A stretch of DNA of 64,000 nt from assembly GCF_014202825.1 (NCBI RefSeq), contig NZ_JACHHP010000002.1:124001-188000 (forward strand), in the 5' to 3' direction. Position 1 is the stretch's first letter; each line of letters begins with the position of its first letter. The notes under the pieces are model-generated. The model saw only the letters and a program-made list of their open reading frames with translations, had not been told where the DNA came from and did not search any database. The translations under genes were made by a program, and so were the position numbers. Shown in pieces: positions 55,787-64,000 of the stretch. The stretch is from Chiayiivirga flava. GTDB taxonomy: Bacteria; Pseudomonadota; Gammaproteobacteria; Xanthomonadales; Xanthomonadaceae.

Positions 55787-57070
55787 CTACGCCGCCGCGG
55801 CGCCGCCTTCGAACGGCACCAGCCACGCCGTCGCCACCGCCGCCGCGAGCATCGCCATGAGTCCGAGTGCCACGAACGCGCCGTAACGCCAGCCGCCGCT
55901 GACGAAGGCCAGCACCGATTTCGCCACCGCGCTCGCACCGAGCAGCGCGATCACGCCCCAGCGCGCATCCGCGATGGCCAGGCCGCCGCCGGCCAGTTGC
56001 CCGAGCGATGCGCCCGCCGCGTGCAGTTCGGCGATCGCCACCAGCGTGGCGGCCACCAGCGCCCCGCGGTCGCCGACCTGTTCGCGCAACCACGCCGACA
56101 GCAACAACACCGCCGCGACAATGGCCGCGAAGAGCAGCGCATGCGACAGGCGGAACGCACGCGCCTGCGGTTCGTCCGGAAGCGCGTCTGCCGCGCGCGG
56201 CGCCTTCCACAAGCCGAACGCGCCGGCCGCGGCGATGGCCAGGCCCGCGGCCAGGAGCGGCCAGGCCGCCGCGCGCAGCAAGGTTGCCGACGCGGCACCG
56301 ATCACGGCCGCAAACAACAGCAGCGATGCGAGGTTCGCGAGCAGCGCCGCCGCCACCGCCGGCACCAGCAAGGCGTCGGTGTCGCGCGCGCGCTGCCCGA
56401 ACCCCGCCACCGCCGCCGTCGACGACGCGAAGCCGGAAAAGAAGCCGGCCATCGGCAGGCCCCAGCGCGCGCCGACCAGGCGCAAGGCAATGTGGCCGGC
56501 GGCGCCGACCGCCATCACCAGCACCACCAGCTTCCACAACGACGCGGGTTCGAGTGCGCCCCACGGATCGACCGCGTGGTCGGGCAGCAGCGGTAGCACG
56601 ATCAGCGCCGCCGCGGCCAGCAGCAGCAGGTCGCGCAGCTCGTTCTGACTCATGTGCTCGTGCGTGAAGCGGTGCAGCGCGCCCTTGGCCGACAGCAGGA
56701 TCGCCACCAGCACGCCGAGCGCGGCGGCGAGCGCCGGCCGGTTCAGCGCGAGGCCACCGAGCAGGAAACTCAGCAGGATCGCCACCTCGCTGGTCAGACC
56801 CGGGTCGCGCTCGCGCGAACGGGTGTAGCTCGCGACCGTCAGCGTCAGCACGCCGACGCCGGTGACCACGCTCGCCCAGACGCCGAGCACCGTCGCCACC
56901 GCGCCGCTGAGCGCGAGCAGCGCATGTGTGCGCAGACCGGCCGCGCCGCGGTCCTCCTCGCGGCCCTGGCGGCGCTCGCGTTCGAGGCCGATCAGCATGC
57001 CGATGCCGAGCGCGACGGCGAGGCCGATCAGCAGGTCCGGCGGCAGTTCGAGTTCTTCAAGGGTCTCCAT
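55787..57070 (-). CDS. MgtC/DUF4010-family membrane protein
   Basis: A 427-residue protein dominated by hydrophobic segments, about 11-13 membrane helices. The N-terminal part (LIGLAVALGIGMLIGLERERR, GLRTHALLALSGAVAT) matches the MgtC domain; the C-terminal part (GLPMAGFFSGFASSTAAVAGFG, ELHAAGASLGQL) matches DUF4010. MgtC proteins affect magnesium-limited growth and ATP synthase, but this longer form has no defined function. ATG 57070 (METLEELELPPDLL) was chosen since the preceding residues are basic and unlike the family. It is convergent with hrpB. Confidence 0.85.
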   Translation of the reverse strand: METLEELELPPDLLIGLAVALGIGMLIGLERERRQGREEDRGAAGLRTHALLALSGAVATVLGVWASVVTGVGVLTLTVASYTRSRERDPGLTSEVAILLSFLLGGLALNRPALAAALGVLVAILLSAKGALHRFTHEHMSQNELRDLLLLAAAALIVLPLLPDHAVDPWGALEPASLWKLVVLVMAVGAAGHIALRLVGARWGLPMAGFFSGFASSTAAVAGFGQRARDTDALLVPAVAAALLANLASLLLFAAVIGAASATLLRAAAWPLLAAGLAIAAAGAFGLWKAPRAADALPDEPQARAFRLSHALLFAAIVAAVLLLSAWLREQVGDRGALVAATLVAIAELHAAGASLGQLAGGGLAIADARWGVIALLGASAVAKSVLAFVSGGWRYGAFVALGLMAMLAAAVATAWLVPFEGGAAAA

Positions 57071-57190
57071 CGCGCGAGGATGGCGTGCAGGATGCGTCGA
57101 AATCAATGCGCGGCGCGGCATGCGTTCGGGTGTCGTGTGGTGCGACGGGCATTGCGTGCTCGTGGGATCGCGGGCGCCTCGCCCTCTCCA

Positions 57191-57333
57191 ACGTCATTCC
57201 CGCGAATGCGGGGCTCTCAGCAGCGAAGCTGGTAATCCAGTGCCTCTTCTTGGTGTTGCTCTGCGTTGACCGCTCCATGCCCACAGCAAAGACAAGAAGG
57301 GGCGCTGGATTCCCGCGTTCGCGGGAATGACGT
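57191..57333. repeat. Family C inverted repeat, second copy
   Basis: ACGTCATTCCCGCGAATGCG at the left and CGCGTTCGCGGGAATGACGT at the right are near-complementary, with TAATCCAGTGCC and GGCGCTGGATT inside. It lies in the 521-bp gap between the divergent genes 55787-57070 and 57592-57960. Confidence 0.88.
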
Positions 57334-57369
57334 CGGGTGGGGTGGCGGCGTGCGACCTTGCTTCGGCTC

Positions 57370-57440
57370 CGACCCGGGATCCGATTCGGGATCCGACCCG
57401 GGACGTTCCCGGACTCGGGATTCGACCCGGGATCCGCTCG
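57370..57440. repeat. Tandem short palindromes (GACCCGGGATCC-like)
   Basis: Five to six copies of a 10-12 bp unit, variants of GACCCGGGATCC and GATTCGGGATCC, lie head to tail between the family C element and a lone family B arm (57441-57480). Several units are self-complementary at CCCGGG or GGATCC. I know no repeat family of this form. Confidence 0.75.
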
Positions 57441-57480
57441 AGCAACCTCGCTGGGTCCCGGCGTTCGCCGGGACGACGGG
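57441..57480. repeat. Solo right arm of family B
   Basis: AGCAACCTCGCTGGGTCCCGGCGTTCGCCGGGACGACGGG, read in parts, equals the right arm of the family B elements, but no left arm is nearby. Confidence 0.8.
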
Positions 57481-57591
57481 CTCAACGCTCGTCGGCGACG
57501 GGCGGCGGCGATGTGCCCGACACCGACGCACCGGCGTACGCCTCGAGACGGGCCCGCACGGCGCGTGGCCCGACCGCCGAGGAGTGCCGCC

Positions 57592-57960
57592 ATGTCGAAC
57601 CGTTTCGCCTGTGGTCTCGCCCTGTCCTTCGCCGCTTGCTGCAGCGCCGCGCAGCCACCGCAATCCGATCCGCAACGCCTGCACGCGATGGTGCGCGAGG
57701 TGCGCCCGCCCGGTGTCGACGTGCTGAACCTCGGCAGCATCGACGGCAGCGTGCGCCTGCTCGGCACGGCGCAGACGCTCGGTGCGATCCGAACGCTGGC
57801 ATCAAGGATGGCGGCGTCCGGACTGGTGGCCGATCCGCACGTCGACGCCGTGCATTCGCCGAAGGAAGGCCCGCACGTGTTCGCGCTGAGCGGCCGCGAT
57901 CGCAACGTGTCGATTGCAACGATGCCGACTGGCGCTATGCCGGCGGCGAGTGAGTGGTAG
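57592..57960 (+). CDS. Small exported protein, PilN-like ending, unknown function
   Basis: A 122-residue protein with a hydrophobic N-terminal signal (MSNRFACGLALSFAACCSAA) that has a lipobox-like FAAC, so it could be a lipoprotein. The rest (VDVLNLGSIDGSVRLLGTAQ, LASRMAASGLVADPHVDAV, HVFALSGR) recalls the C-terminal ferredoxin-like domain of type IV pilus protein PilN, without its membrane anchor. The likeness is weak and no pilus genes are near. GAGGAG lies 9 bp before ATG 57592. Confidence 0.55.
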   Translation: MSNRFACGLALSFAACCSAAQPPQSDPQRLHAMVREVRPPGVDVLNLGSIDGSVRLLGTAQTLGAIRTLASRMAASGLVADPHVDAVHSPKEGPHVFALSGRDRNVSIATMPTGAMPAASEW

Positions 57961-58032
57961 CGTTTGCTTGCGTCGCAAGACGGCAGTCGCAATCCTGCAG
58001 CCTTGCTGCTGCCGAGTGCTGCGAGCTGCGAT

Positions 58033-58224
58033 CCTTCTCCCGACGGAAGAAGGGTGAGGCAGCTACCGCTGGCCGAACGCAGGCGGATAAGGGCGCCACC
58101 TGTGGGCTGGCGAGGCGCATGCGAGCAGCGCAAGTCCGCCTGCAATCCTTTTCGAAGCGTTCAGTCCGGCACGAACCGTCTCGCCCTCATCCGGCTGCCG
58201 CCACCTTCTCCCGACGGGAGAAGG
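58033..58224. repeat. Family A inverted repeat, degenerate copy
   Basis: CCTTCTCCCGACGGAAGAAGG (58033-58053) with a degraded GGCGGATAAGGGCGCC box is matched by the inverted unit 58181-58224. It fills the 305-bp gap between the small exported protein and the convergent GNAT gene. Confidence 0.85.
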
Positions 58225-58265
58225 AACGCGCGATGGGACGCGCAGTGTGGCCGTGCACCTTCTGC

Positions 58266-58781
58266 TTACGCGGCGCGCGTCGCTGCAAACAGCCGCAAGG
58301 CTTCGGTGCCACCGGGTAACGTGACATCGCGCTCGTACACGAATCCGATCGCCCGCAGCAATCGGATCGAGGCCGCATTGTCCTGCGCCGTGATCGCCAC
58401 CACGCGCGCCATGCCGTGCTGCGCGAAGCCCGCGTCGAGCGCCGCGCGGGCGGCTTCGAGCGCGTAGCCCTGGCCGCCGAATTCCGGGAAAAAGGCGAAG
58501 CCGATGTCCGGATCGTCGAGGCCGTCGCGCTTGAGCAGGCCGCACAGGCCCATCGCCGCGCCGTCGTCGCGGCGCTCGACGAGGTAGAGGCCGTAGCCGA
58601 GCCGCGTGTACATCGCCACCGGACCGTTTGCGATGTAGCGCCGCGCGTCGTCGAGGCTGCGCACGCCGCGGTCGCCGATGTAGCGCAGCCAGCTCGGGTC
58701 GTTGAGCAGGCGCAGGATGAAGTCGGCGTCGCTGTCGCGCAGTTCGCGCAGGTCCAGGCGTGGCGTGGCGAGGATGGGCAT
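58266..58781 (-). CDS. GNAT-family N-acetyltransferase (RimJ/RimL-like)
   Basis: A 171-residue acetyltransferase. RLDLRELRDSDADFILRLLN at the start and IGFAFFPEFGGQGYALEAARAAL as the acetyl-CoA-binding region (Q/R-x-x-G-x-A variant) are typical of the RimJ/RimL branch; DNAASIRLLRAIGFVYE is the C-terminal motif. The target (ribosomal protein, antibiotic or metabolite) is unknown. ATG is at 58779-58781. A perfect 22-bp palindrome lies 65 bp upstream. Confidence 0.85.
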   Translation of the reverse strand: MPILATPRLDLRELRDSDADFILRLLNDPSWLRYIGDRGVRSLDDARRYIANGPVAMYTRLGYGLYLVERRDDGAAMGLCGLLKRDGLDDPDIGFAFFPEFGGQGYALEAARAALDAGFAQHGMARVVAITAQDNAASIRLLRAIGFVYERDVTLPGGTEALRLFAATRAA

Positions 58782-58845
58782 GAAGCGGGCACGCGATGGG
58801 AAACGGACATGCTAGCGGGTGTCCGCGCCCGCGAGGTGCTCGATA

Positions 58846-58867
58846 TGCCTGCATCGCGATGCAGGCA
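58846..58867. promoter_or_regulatory. Perfect 22-bp palindrome upstream of the GNAT gene
   Basis: TGCCTGCATCG and CGATGCAGGCA form a spacerless perfect palindrome between the GNAT start (58781) and the amtB terminator (58918). It could be an operator or, as RNA, a hairpin; no regulator consensus was recognised. Confidence 0.4.
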
Positions 58868-58917
58868 CGGAGCTGCGCCACTGCAGGCGCCCGGCCGTGG
58901 CCGCGCCGCGCGAAAAG

Positions 58918-58951
58918 GAAGGCCTGCCCCGCGCAACCGGGGCAGGCCTTC
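58918..58951 (-). terminator. Rho-independent terminator of the glnK-amtB transcript
   Basis: AAGGCCTGCCCCG and CGGGGCAGGCCTT form a 13-bp stem with a small loop, about 100 bp after the amtB stop. On the minus strand the stem is followed by CCTTTT, a modest U-tract, so this is the best intrinsic terminator in the window. Confidence 0.75.
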
Positions 58952-59053
58952 GTGCCGCTCGCGTCGGGCGGCGCCAGCATGCTGTCGCCACCCCACGCGC
59001 CCCTGCGCGCACCGGACCCTCGGGAGGGAGGAAAGGACCCGGTGCGCGAGTCC

Positions 59054-60472
59054 TTACTCGTAGGCGGATTCGCCGTGCGAGGTGATGTCGAGGCCTTCGC
59101 GCTCGGCTTCTTCGGTGACGCGCAGTCCGACGGTGTATTTCACGACCAGGAACGCGATCGCCGCGACCACGCCCGACAGCACAACGGTCACCAGCACGCC
59201 CTGCACCTGGATCCACACTTGCGCGCCGATCGAATACTCGGCGAGCGCGGTTTCGGTGACGTAGTCCCAGAGGCCCGCGCCGCCGAGCGACGGGGCCGCG
59301 AACACGCCGGTCAGCACCGCGCCGACGATGCCGCCGACGCCGTGCACGCCGAACACGTCGAGCGCGTCGTCCGCACCGAGCAGGCGCTTCAGTCCGCCCA
59401 CGCCCCACACGCAGGCCGCACCGGCGATGGCGCCGATGGCGAGTGCGCCGTTGAGCCCGACGAAGCCGGCCGCCGGCGTGATCGCCACCAGCCCCGCCAC
59501 CGCACCCGACGCACCGCCGAGCAGCGACGGCTTGCCCTTGCCGATCCACTCGATGAAGGTCCATGCGAGCACCGACGCCGCCGTGGCGAGGAAGGTGTTG
59601 ACGAAGGCGATGGCCGCGACGCCGCCGGCTTCCAGCGACGAGCCCGCGTTGAAGCCGAACCAGCCGACCCACAGGATCGACGCGCCGATCATCGTGAAGG
59701 TGAGGTTGTGCGGCTTAATCGCCTCGCGCCCGTACCCCGTGCGCCTGCCGACGATGTACGCGCCGACCAGGCCCGCGACCGCGGCATTGATGTGCACCAC
59801 GGTGCCGCCGGCGAAATCGAGCGCGCCCTTCGCGAACAGGTAGCCCGACGCCGCCAGCACCTCGGGCACCGCCTCGTTGCTCGTGAACGCATCCGGGCCC
59901 GGGAAGAACCACACCATGTGCGCCATCGGCAGGTAGGCGAAGGTGAACCACAGCACGGTGAACAACAGCACGCCGGCGAACTTCACCCGCTCCGCGAACG
60001 CACCGACGATGAGCGCGCAGGTGATGCACGCGAACGCGCCTTGGAATACGAAGAAGGCAAGTTCCGGGATGACCACGCCCTTGGTGAAGGTGGCGCCGTT
60101 CGCGGCCGTGGTCAGGCCTTCGGCGAACAGCCGGTCCCAGCCGCCGATGAAGGCATTGCCCGGCGTGAACGCGAGGCTGTAGCCGTACAGCGCCCACAGC
60201 ACCGCGACGAGCGAGAACACAACCAGCGTCTGCACCAGGATCGAGAGCACGTTCTTGCTGCGCACGAGACCGCCGTAGAACAGCGCGAGGCCGGGCAGCG
60301 TCATGAAGATGACGAGCGCGGCGCAGGTGAGGATCCAGGCGACGTCGCCCTTGTCGGGCACCGGCGCGGCGTCCTGCGCGAGTGCGGCCCCGGCGAGTCC
60401 GACGCCGGCGATGGCGACGATCGATTTCAGCGCGGCGGACACGCCGCGCGACGGAACAGTGTGTCGAGACAT
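59054..60472 (-). CDS. amtB: Ammonium transporter
   Basis: A 472-residue Amt/MEP channel with an N-terminal signal sequence (about residues 1-32, ending GAALAQDAAP), as in E. coli AmtB. Eleven membrane helices are expected. Twin-histidine and gate regions are visible: DFAGGTVVHINAAVAGL, and GVHGVGGIVGAVLTG with the second His. FFVFQGAFACITCALIVGAFAERV is a conserved helix. The cytoplasmic C-terminus VTEEAEREGLDITSHGESAY is the GlnK-binding tail. It is 19 bp downstream of glnK, the standard glnK-amtB pair. Confidence 0.97.
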   Translation of the reverse strand: MSRHTVPSRGVSAALKSIVAIAGVGLAGAALAQDAAPVPDKGDVAWILTCAALVIFMTLPGLALFYGGLVRSKNVLSILVQTLVVFSLVAVLWALYGYSLAFTPGNAFIGGWDRLFAEGLTTAANGATFTKGVVIPELAFFVFQGAFACITCALIVGAFAERVKFAGVLLFTVLWFTFAYLPMAHMVWFFPGPDAFTSNEAVPEVLAASGYLFAKGALDFAGGTVVHINAAVAGLVGAYIVGRRTGYGREAIKPHNLTFTMIGASILWVGWFGFNAGSSLEAGGVAAIAFVNTFLATAASVLAWTFIEWIGKGKPSLLGGASGAVAGLVAITPAAGFVGLNGALAIGAIAGAACVWGVGGLKRLLGADDALDVFGVHGVGGIVGAVLTGVFAAPSLGGAGLWDYVTETALAEYSIGAQVWIQVQGVLVTVVLSGVVAAIAFLVVKYTVGLRVTEEAEREGLDITSHGESAYE

Positions 60473-60491
60473 GAGTCGTGATCCCCCGGAG

Positions 60492-61761
<1,270 letters not shown>

Positions 61762-61808
61762 GACAGGCTCCTCAGTGATGGAACTTGAGTGGCCCTCCCC
61801 GGGACTGC

Positions 61809-61855
61809 GTGCGGGATCGATTCCGCACCGCGGGCGTGTGGTTGCGGCACACGCC
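61809..61855. promoter_or_regulatory. Two adjacent palindromes upstream of the TorF-like gene
   Basis: GTGCGGGATCGATTCCGCAC (61809-61828, one mismatched pair) is followed 4 bp later by GGCGTGTG...CACACGCC (61833-61855, 8-bp perfect arms, 7-bp loop). They lie 48-94 bp upstream of the TorF-like start, where an activator or repressor would bind. Neither matches the NtrC consensus well. Confidence 0.45.
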
Positions 61856-61900
61856 GTCCTTCCGTTGTTCGTCTGGTGTGTTGCGGTGGAGCGGTTGCGC

Positions 61901-61936
61901 CGCGCGCGCCCGGGATCCCCATCCCCGGCGCGCGCG
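61901..61936 (-). terminator. GC-rich hairpin downstream of glnA
   Basis: CGCGCGCGCC and GGCGCGCGCG form a perfect 10-bp stem around an inner CGGGATCCCCATCCCC. It begins about 5 bp past the glnA stop on the minus strand. There is no U-tract, so termination may be partial. Confidence 0.45.
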
Positions 61937-61941
61937 TCGCG

Positions 61942-63351
61942 TCAGAGCGCGTAGTACATCGCGTATTCGAGCGGATGCGTGGCGGCGCGGAACTTCGTCA
62001 CTTCCTGCATCTTCAACGCGATGTAGCCGTCGATGAAGTCGTCGCTGAAGACGCCGCCGGCCTTGAGGAAGTCGCGGTCCTTGTCGAGCGCGTCGAGCGC
62101 CTGGTCGAGCGAGTGGCACACGGTCGGGATGTTCTTTTCCTCTTCCGGCGGCAGGTCGTACAGATCCTTGTCCGACGGTGCACCCGGGTCGATCTTGTTC
62201 TTGATGCCGTCGAGGCCCGCCATCAGCAGTGCGGTGAAGGCGAGGTAGCCGGTGTTCATCGGATCCGGGAAGCGGATCTCGATGCGCCGCGCCTTCGGGT
62301 TGCTCACCCACGGAATGCGGCACGAGGCCGAACGGTTGCGCGCCGAGTACGCCAGCATCACCGGCGCTTCGAAGCCCGGCACGAGGCGCTTGTACGAGTT
62401 CGTGGTGGAGTTGGTGAAGGCGTTGATCGCACGCGCGTGCTTGAAGATGCCGCCGATGTACCACAGCGCCAGCTGCGACAGGCCGCCGTAGCCTTCGCCG
62501 GCGAACAGGTTCTGGCCGCCCTTCGACAGCGACTGGTGCACGTGCATGCCCGAACCGTTGTCGCCCACCAGCGGCTTCGGCATGAAGGTCGCCGTCTTGC
62601 CGTTGCGGTGCGCGACGTTCTTGATGATGTACTTCATGGTGAGAAGCTCGTCGGCCTTCTTCACCAGCGTGTTGAACTTGGTGCCGATCTCGCACTGGCC
62701 CGCGTTCGCCACTTCGTGGTGGTGCACTTCCACCTCGATGCCGGCCGCTTCGATGGCCTTCACCATCTCGGCGCGCACGTCGTGCAGGGTGTCGGCCGGC
62801 GCCACGGGGAAGTAGCCGCCCTTGATGCCGGGGCGGTAGCCGCTGTTGCCGCCTTCGTAGGCCTTGGCCGAGTTCCAGTGCGCTTCTTCCGAGTCGATCT
62901 CGAAGAAGGTGTGGCCCATGTCATTGCCGTAACGCACGGAATCGAAGATGAAGAATTCGGGTTCGGGGCCGAAGAAGGCAAGGTCGGCGGCGCCGCTCGA
63001 CTTCACGTAGGCCTCGGCGCGCTTGGCGACCGAGCGCGGGCAGCGCGAGTAGGCCTGCATCGTGGCCGGTTCGAGCACGTCGCAGATCAGGATCAGGGTC
63101 GGGTCGGCGGTGAACGGATCGAGCACGGCGGTGTCGGGATCCGGCAGCAGCACCATGTCGGACTCGTTGATGCCCTTCCAGCCGGCGATCGAGGAGCCGT
63201 CGAACATCTTGCCTTCCTCGAACAGCGTCTCGTCGACCACGCGGATCGGGAAGGTGACGTGGTGCTGTTTGCCGAGGATGTCGGCAAAACGCAGGTCCAC
63301 GAATTCGACGTTGTTGTCCTTGATCAGTTTCTGCACGCTCTCGTACGACAT
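61942..63351 (-). CDS. glnA: Glutamine synthetase type I
   Basis: A 469-residue GSI-beta enzyme (E. coli GlnA is 469) that makes glutamine from glutamate, ammonia and [53 protein letters not shown] with the active-site His, and NRSASCRIP are the classic signatures. Tyr398 in [10 protein letters not shown] is the adenylylation site used by GlnE. ATG 63351 ([14 protein letters not shown]) has GGAG about 10 bp upstream; 13 further codons are open but lie over the promoter. A sigma-54 promoter and an NtrC-type site lie upstream. Confidence 0.98.
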   Translation of the reverse strand: MSYESVQKLIKDNNVEFVDLRFADILGKQHHVTFPIRVVDETLFEEGKMFDGSSIAGWKGINESDMVLLPDPDTAVLDPFTADPTLILICDVLEPATMQAYSRCPRSVAKRAEAYVKSSGAADLAFFGPEPEFFIFDSVRYGNDMGHTFFEIDSEEAHWNSAKAYEGGNSGYRPGIKGGYFPVAPADTLHDVRAEMVKAIEAAGIEVEVHHHEVANAGQCEIGTKFNTLVKKADELLTMKYIIKNVAHRNGKTATFMPKPLVGDNGSGMHVHQSLSKGGQNLFAGEGYGGLSQLALWYIGGIFKHARAINAFTNSTTNSYKRLVPGFEAPVMLAYSARNRSASCRIPWVSNPKARRIEIRFPDPMNTGYLAFTALLMAGLDGIKNKIDPGAPSDKDLYDLPPEEEKNIPTVCHSLDQALDALDKDRDFLKAGGVFSDDFIDGYIALKMQEVTKFRAATHPLEYAMYYAL

Positions 63352-63385
63352 CGACACACGCTCCAGACAGGTTGTGCATGGAGTT

Positions 63386-63401
63386 AGCAATCGGCATGCC
63401 A
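63386..63401 (-). promoter_or_regulatory. Sigma-54 (RpoN) promoter of glnA
   Basis: On the minus strand TGGCATGCCGATTGCT matches the -24/-12 consensus TGGCAC-N5-TTGCW at all but one listed base, with GG and GC exactly 10 nt apart. It ends 35 bp before the glnA ATG, giving a leader of roughly 23 nt. Confidence 0.88.
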
Positions 63402-63462
63402 GGCTAAATGGCGGCTAAACCATTGATCGCATGACCCACGCTGCGTCAGCAGGGATTCTGGA

Positions 63463-63479
63463 CGCACCAATCTGGTGCG
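63463..63479. promoter_or_regulatory. NtrC-type enhancer site upstream of glnA
   Basis: CGCACCAATCTGGTGCG has perfect arms matching the NtrC consensus GCACC-N5-GGTGC, and lies about 62 bp upstream of the -24 element. A second partial site, GTGCGTTGCACCA (63487-63499), follows, as is usual for paired NtrC sites. Confidence 0.85.
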
Positions 63480-63593
63480 CTCGTTTGTGCGTTGCACCAT
63501 GGGCGATCGATCCGTCGCAGGCAGCCTTGCGACGTTCCACCGGCCGCGCCACCATCGCGCGCCGCTGCATGCGCAGCCTCCGAACCGACCGCC

Positions 63594-64000
63594 ATGACCG
63601 CAGGCCCGAGCGCCCTGCAGCCGCGCAACGCCGGCATCGATCTGCTGCGCGGACTCTCCATCGTGCTGGTGGTGCTGCACCACCTAGGCCTGCGTTTTCC
63701 GTTGAAGGACGGCGTGCTGGCCGACTGGCTGCCGCGCGGCGTGCTGAATGCGCTGATCTACAACGGCTACGAGGCCGTATTCGTGTTCTTCGTGATTTCG
63801 GGCTTCCTCATCACCACGCACGTGCTGCGACGCGACGGCGGGCTCGCGCGACTGGACGCGCGCGGTTTCTATGTGCGTCGCGCCACGCGCATCCTGCCCA
63901 CGCTGACGCTCATCGTCGCGCTGCTCGCCGCGCTGCATCTGCTCGGGGTGCCCCACCACGTGATCGACACCGAGCGGCAGTCGCTGGGGCGCGCCGTGCT
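63594..64000 (+). CDS. Acyltransferase 3 family membrane protein (3' part beyond the window)
   Basis: From ATG 63594 the frame is open to the window end, about 135 residues. AGIDLLRGLSIVLVVLHHLG has the conserved Arg and His pair. AVFVFFVISGFLITTHVLRR and FYVRRATRILPTLTLIVALL follow, the standard start of OafA/YrhL-type acyltransferases. The protein would acylate a cell-surface glycan or lipid. It is divergent from glnA and unrelated to nitrogen genes by function. No diagnostic SGNH domain can be seen, because the C-terminus is not covered. Confidence 0.88.
   Translation, partial: MTAGPSALQPRNAGIDLLRGLSIVLVVLHHLGLRFPLKDGVLADWLPRGVLNALIYNGYEAVFVFFVISGFLITTHVLRRDGGLARLDARGFYVRRATRILPTLTLIVALLAALHLLGVPHHVIDTERQSLGRAV

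Overview
The window is a chromosomal segment of a very GC-rich Gammaproteobacterium, most likely a member of the Xanthomonadales/Lysobacterales. The grounds are the radC / coaBC-dut-algC neighbourhood with pyrE close by, argS followed by a SPOR-domain gene, a TorF-type protein beside glnK-amtB, two ECF sigma factors of the Xanthomonas-rich TIGR02999 type, DUF4124 and ESGxG secreted proteins, and abundant long inverted-repeat elements in nearly every larger intergenic gap. No rRNA, tRNA, CRISPR array, insertion sequence or prophage was seen. Both window ends cut through acyltransferase-3 membrane proteins.

Layout. 1-775: acyltransferase (partial). 893-8619: a cyanophycin block on the plus strand, with a small membrane protein, isoaspartyl dipeptidase (iadA), cyanophycinase (cphB), cyanophycin synthetase (cphA) and a second Mur-ligase-like protein that carries an in-frame DUF559 nuclease-like domain plus a palindromic repeat. 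8685-14829: housekeeping genes (pyrE, a DUF4124 protein, membrane-anchored phosphomannomutase/phosphoglucomutase, dut, coaBC, radC). 14876-21840: a methyltransferase, an HD-type phosphohydrolase, and a secreted beta-helix-like protein next to a large TonB-dependent receptor. 22066-32597: argS, a SPOR protein, a secreted glucose/sorbosone dehydrogenase-like protein with DUF11-type repeats, a 3-hydroxyisobutyrate dehydrogenase-family enzyme, a UbiB-type kinase, two ECF sigma factors around a TruC-like pseudouridine synthase, and a 2OG-Fe dioxygenase. 32664-40467: a TetR regulator divergent from a complete leucine/isovalerate (liu) operon (isovaleryl-CoA dehydrogenase, both methylcrotonyl-CoA carboxylase subunits, methylglutaconyl-CoA hydratase, HMG-CoA lyase). 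41022-47041: glutamate synthase gltBD. 47659-58781: a DUF349 protein, an orphan ParA, a secreted ESGxG protein, helicase HrpB, an MgtC/DUF4010 membrane protein, a small exported protein and a GNAT acetyltransferase. 59054-63351: a nitrogen block (amtB, glnK, a TorF-family protein, glnA) with a convincing sigma-54/NtrC control region upstream of glnA. 63594-64000: acyltransferase (partial).

How the genes fit together. Nitrogen handling dominates: ammonium uptake (AmtB), PII signalling (GlnK), the GS-GOGAT cycle (GlnA, GltBD) and storage and remobilisation of nitrogen as cyanophycin (CphA, CphB, IadA) all lie in this 64 kb. The liu operon converts isovaleryl-CoA to acetoacetate and acetyl-CoA. 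Three families of long inverted repeats (A: CCTTCTCCC...GGGAGAAGG; B: CGTCCCGGCGAAAGCCGGGAC; C: CATTCCCGCGAATGCGGGAAT) fill the gaps. One A element has entered a coding sequence, and one B element sits inside a degenerate C element.

All assignments are by reading the sequence and recalled family motifs; no database search was run.
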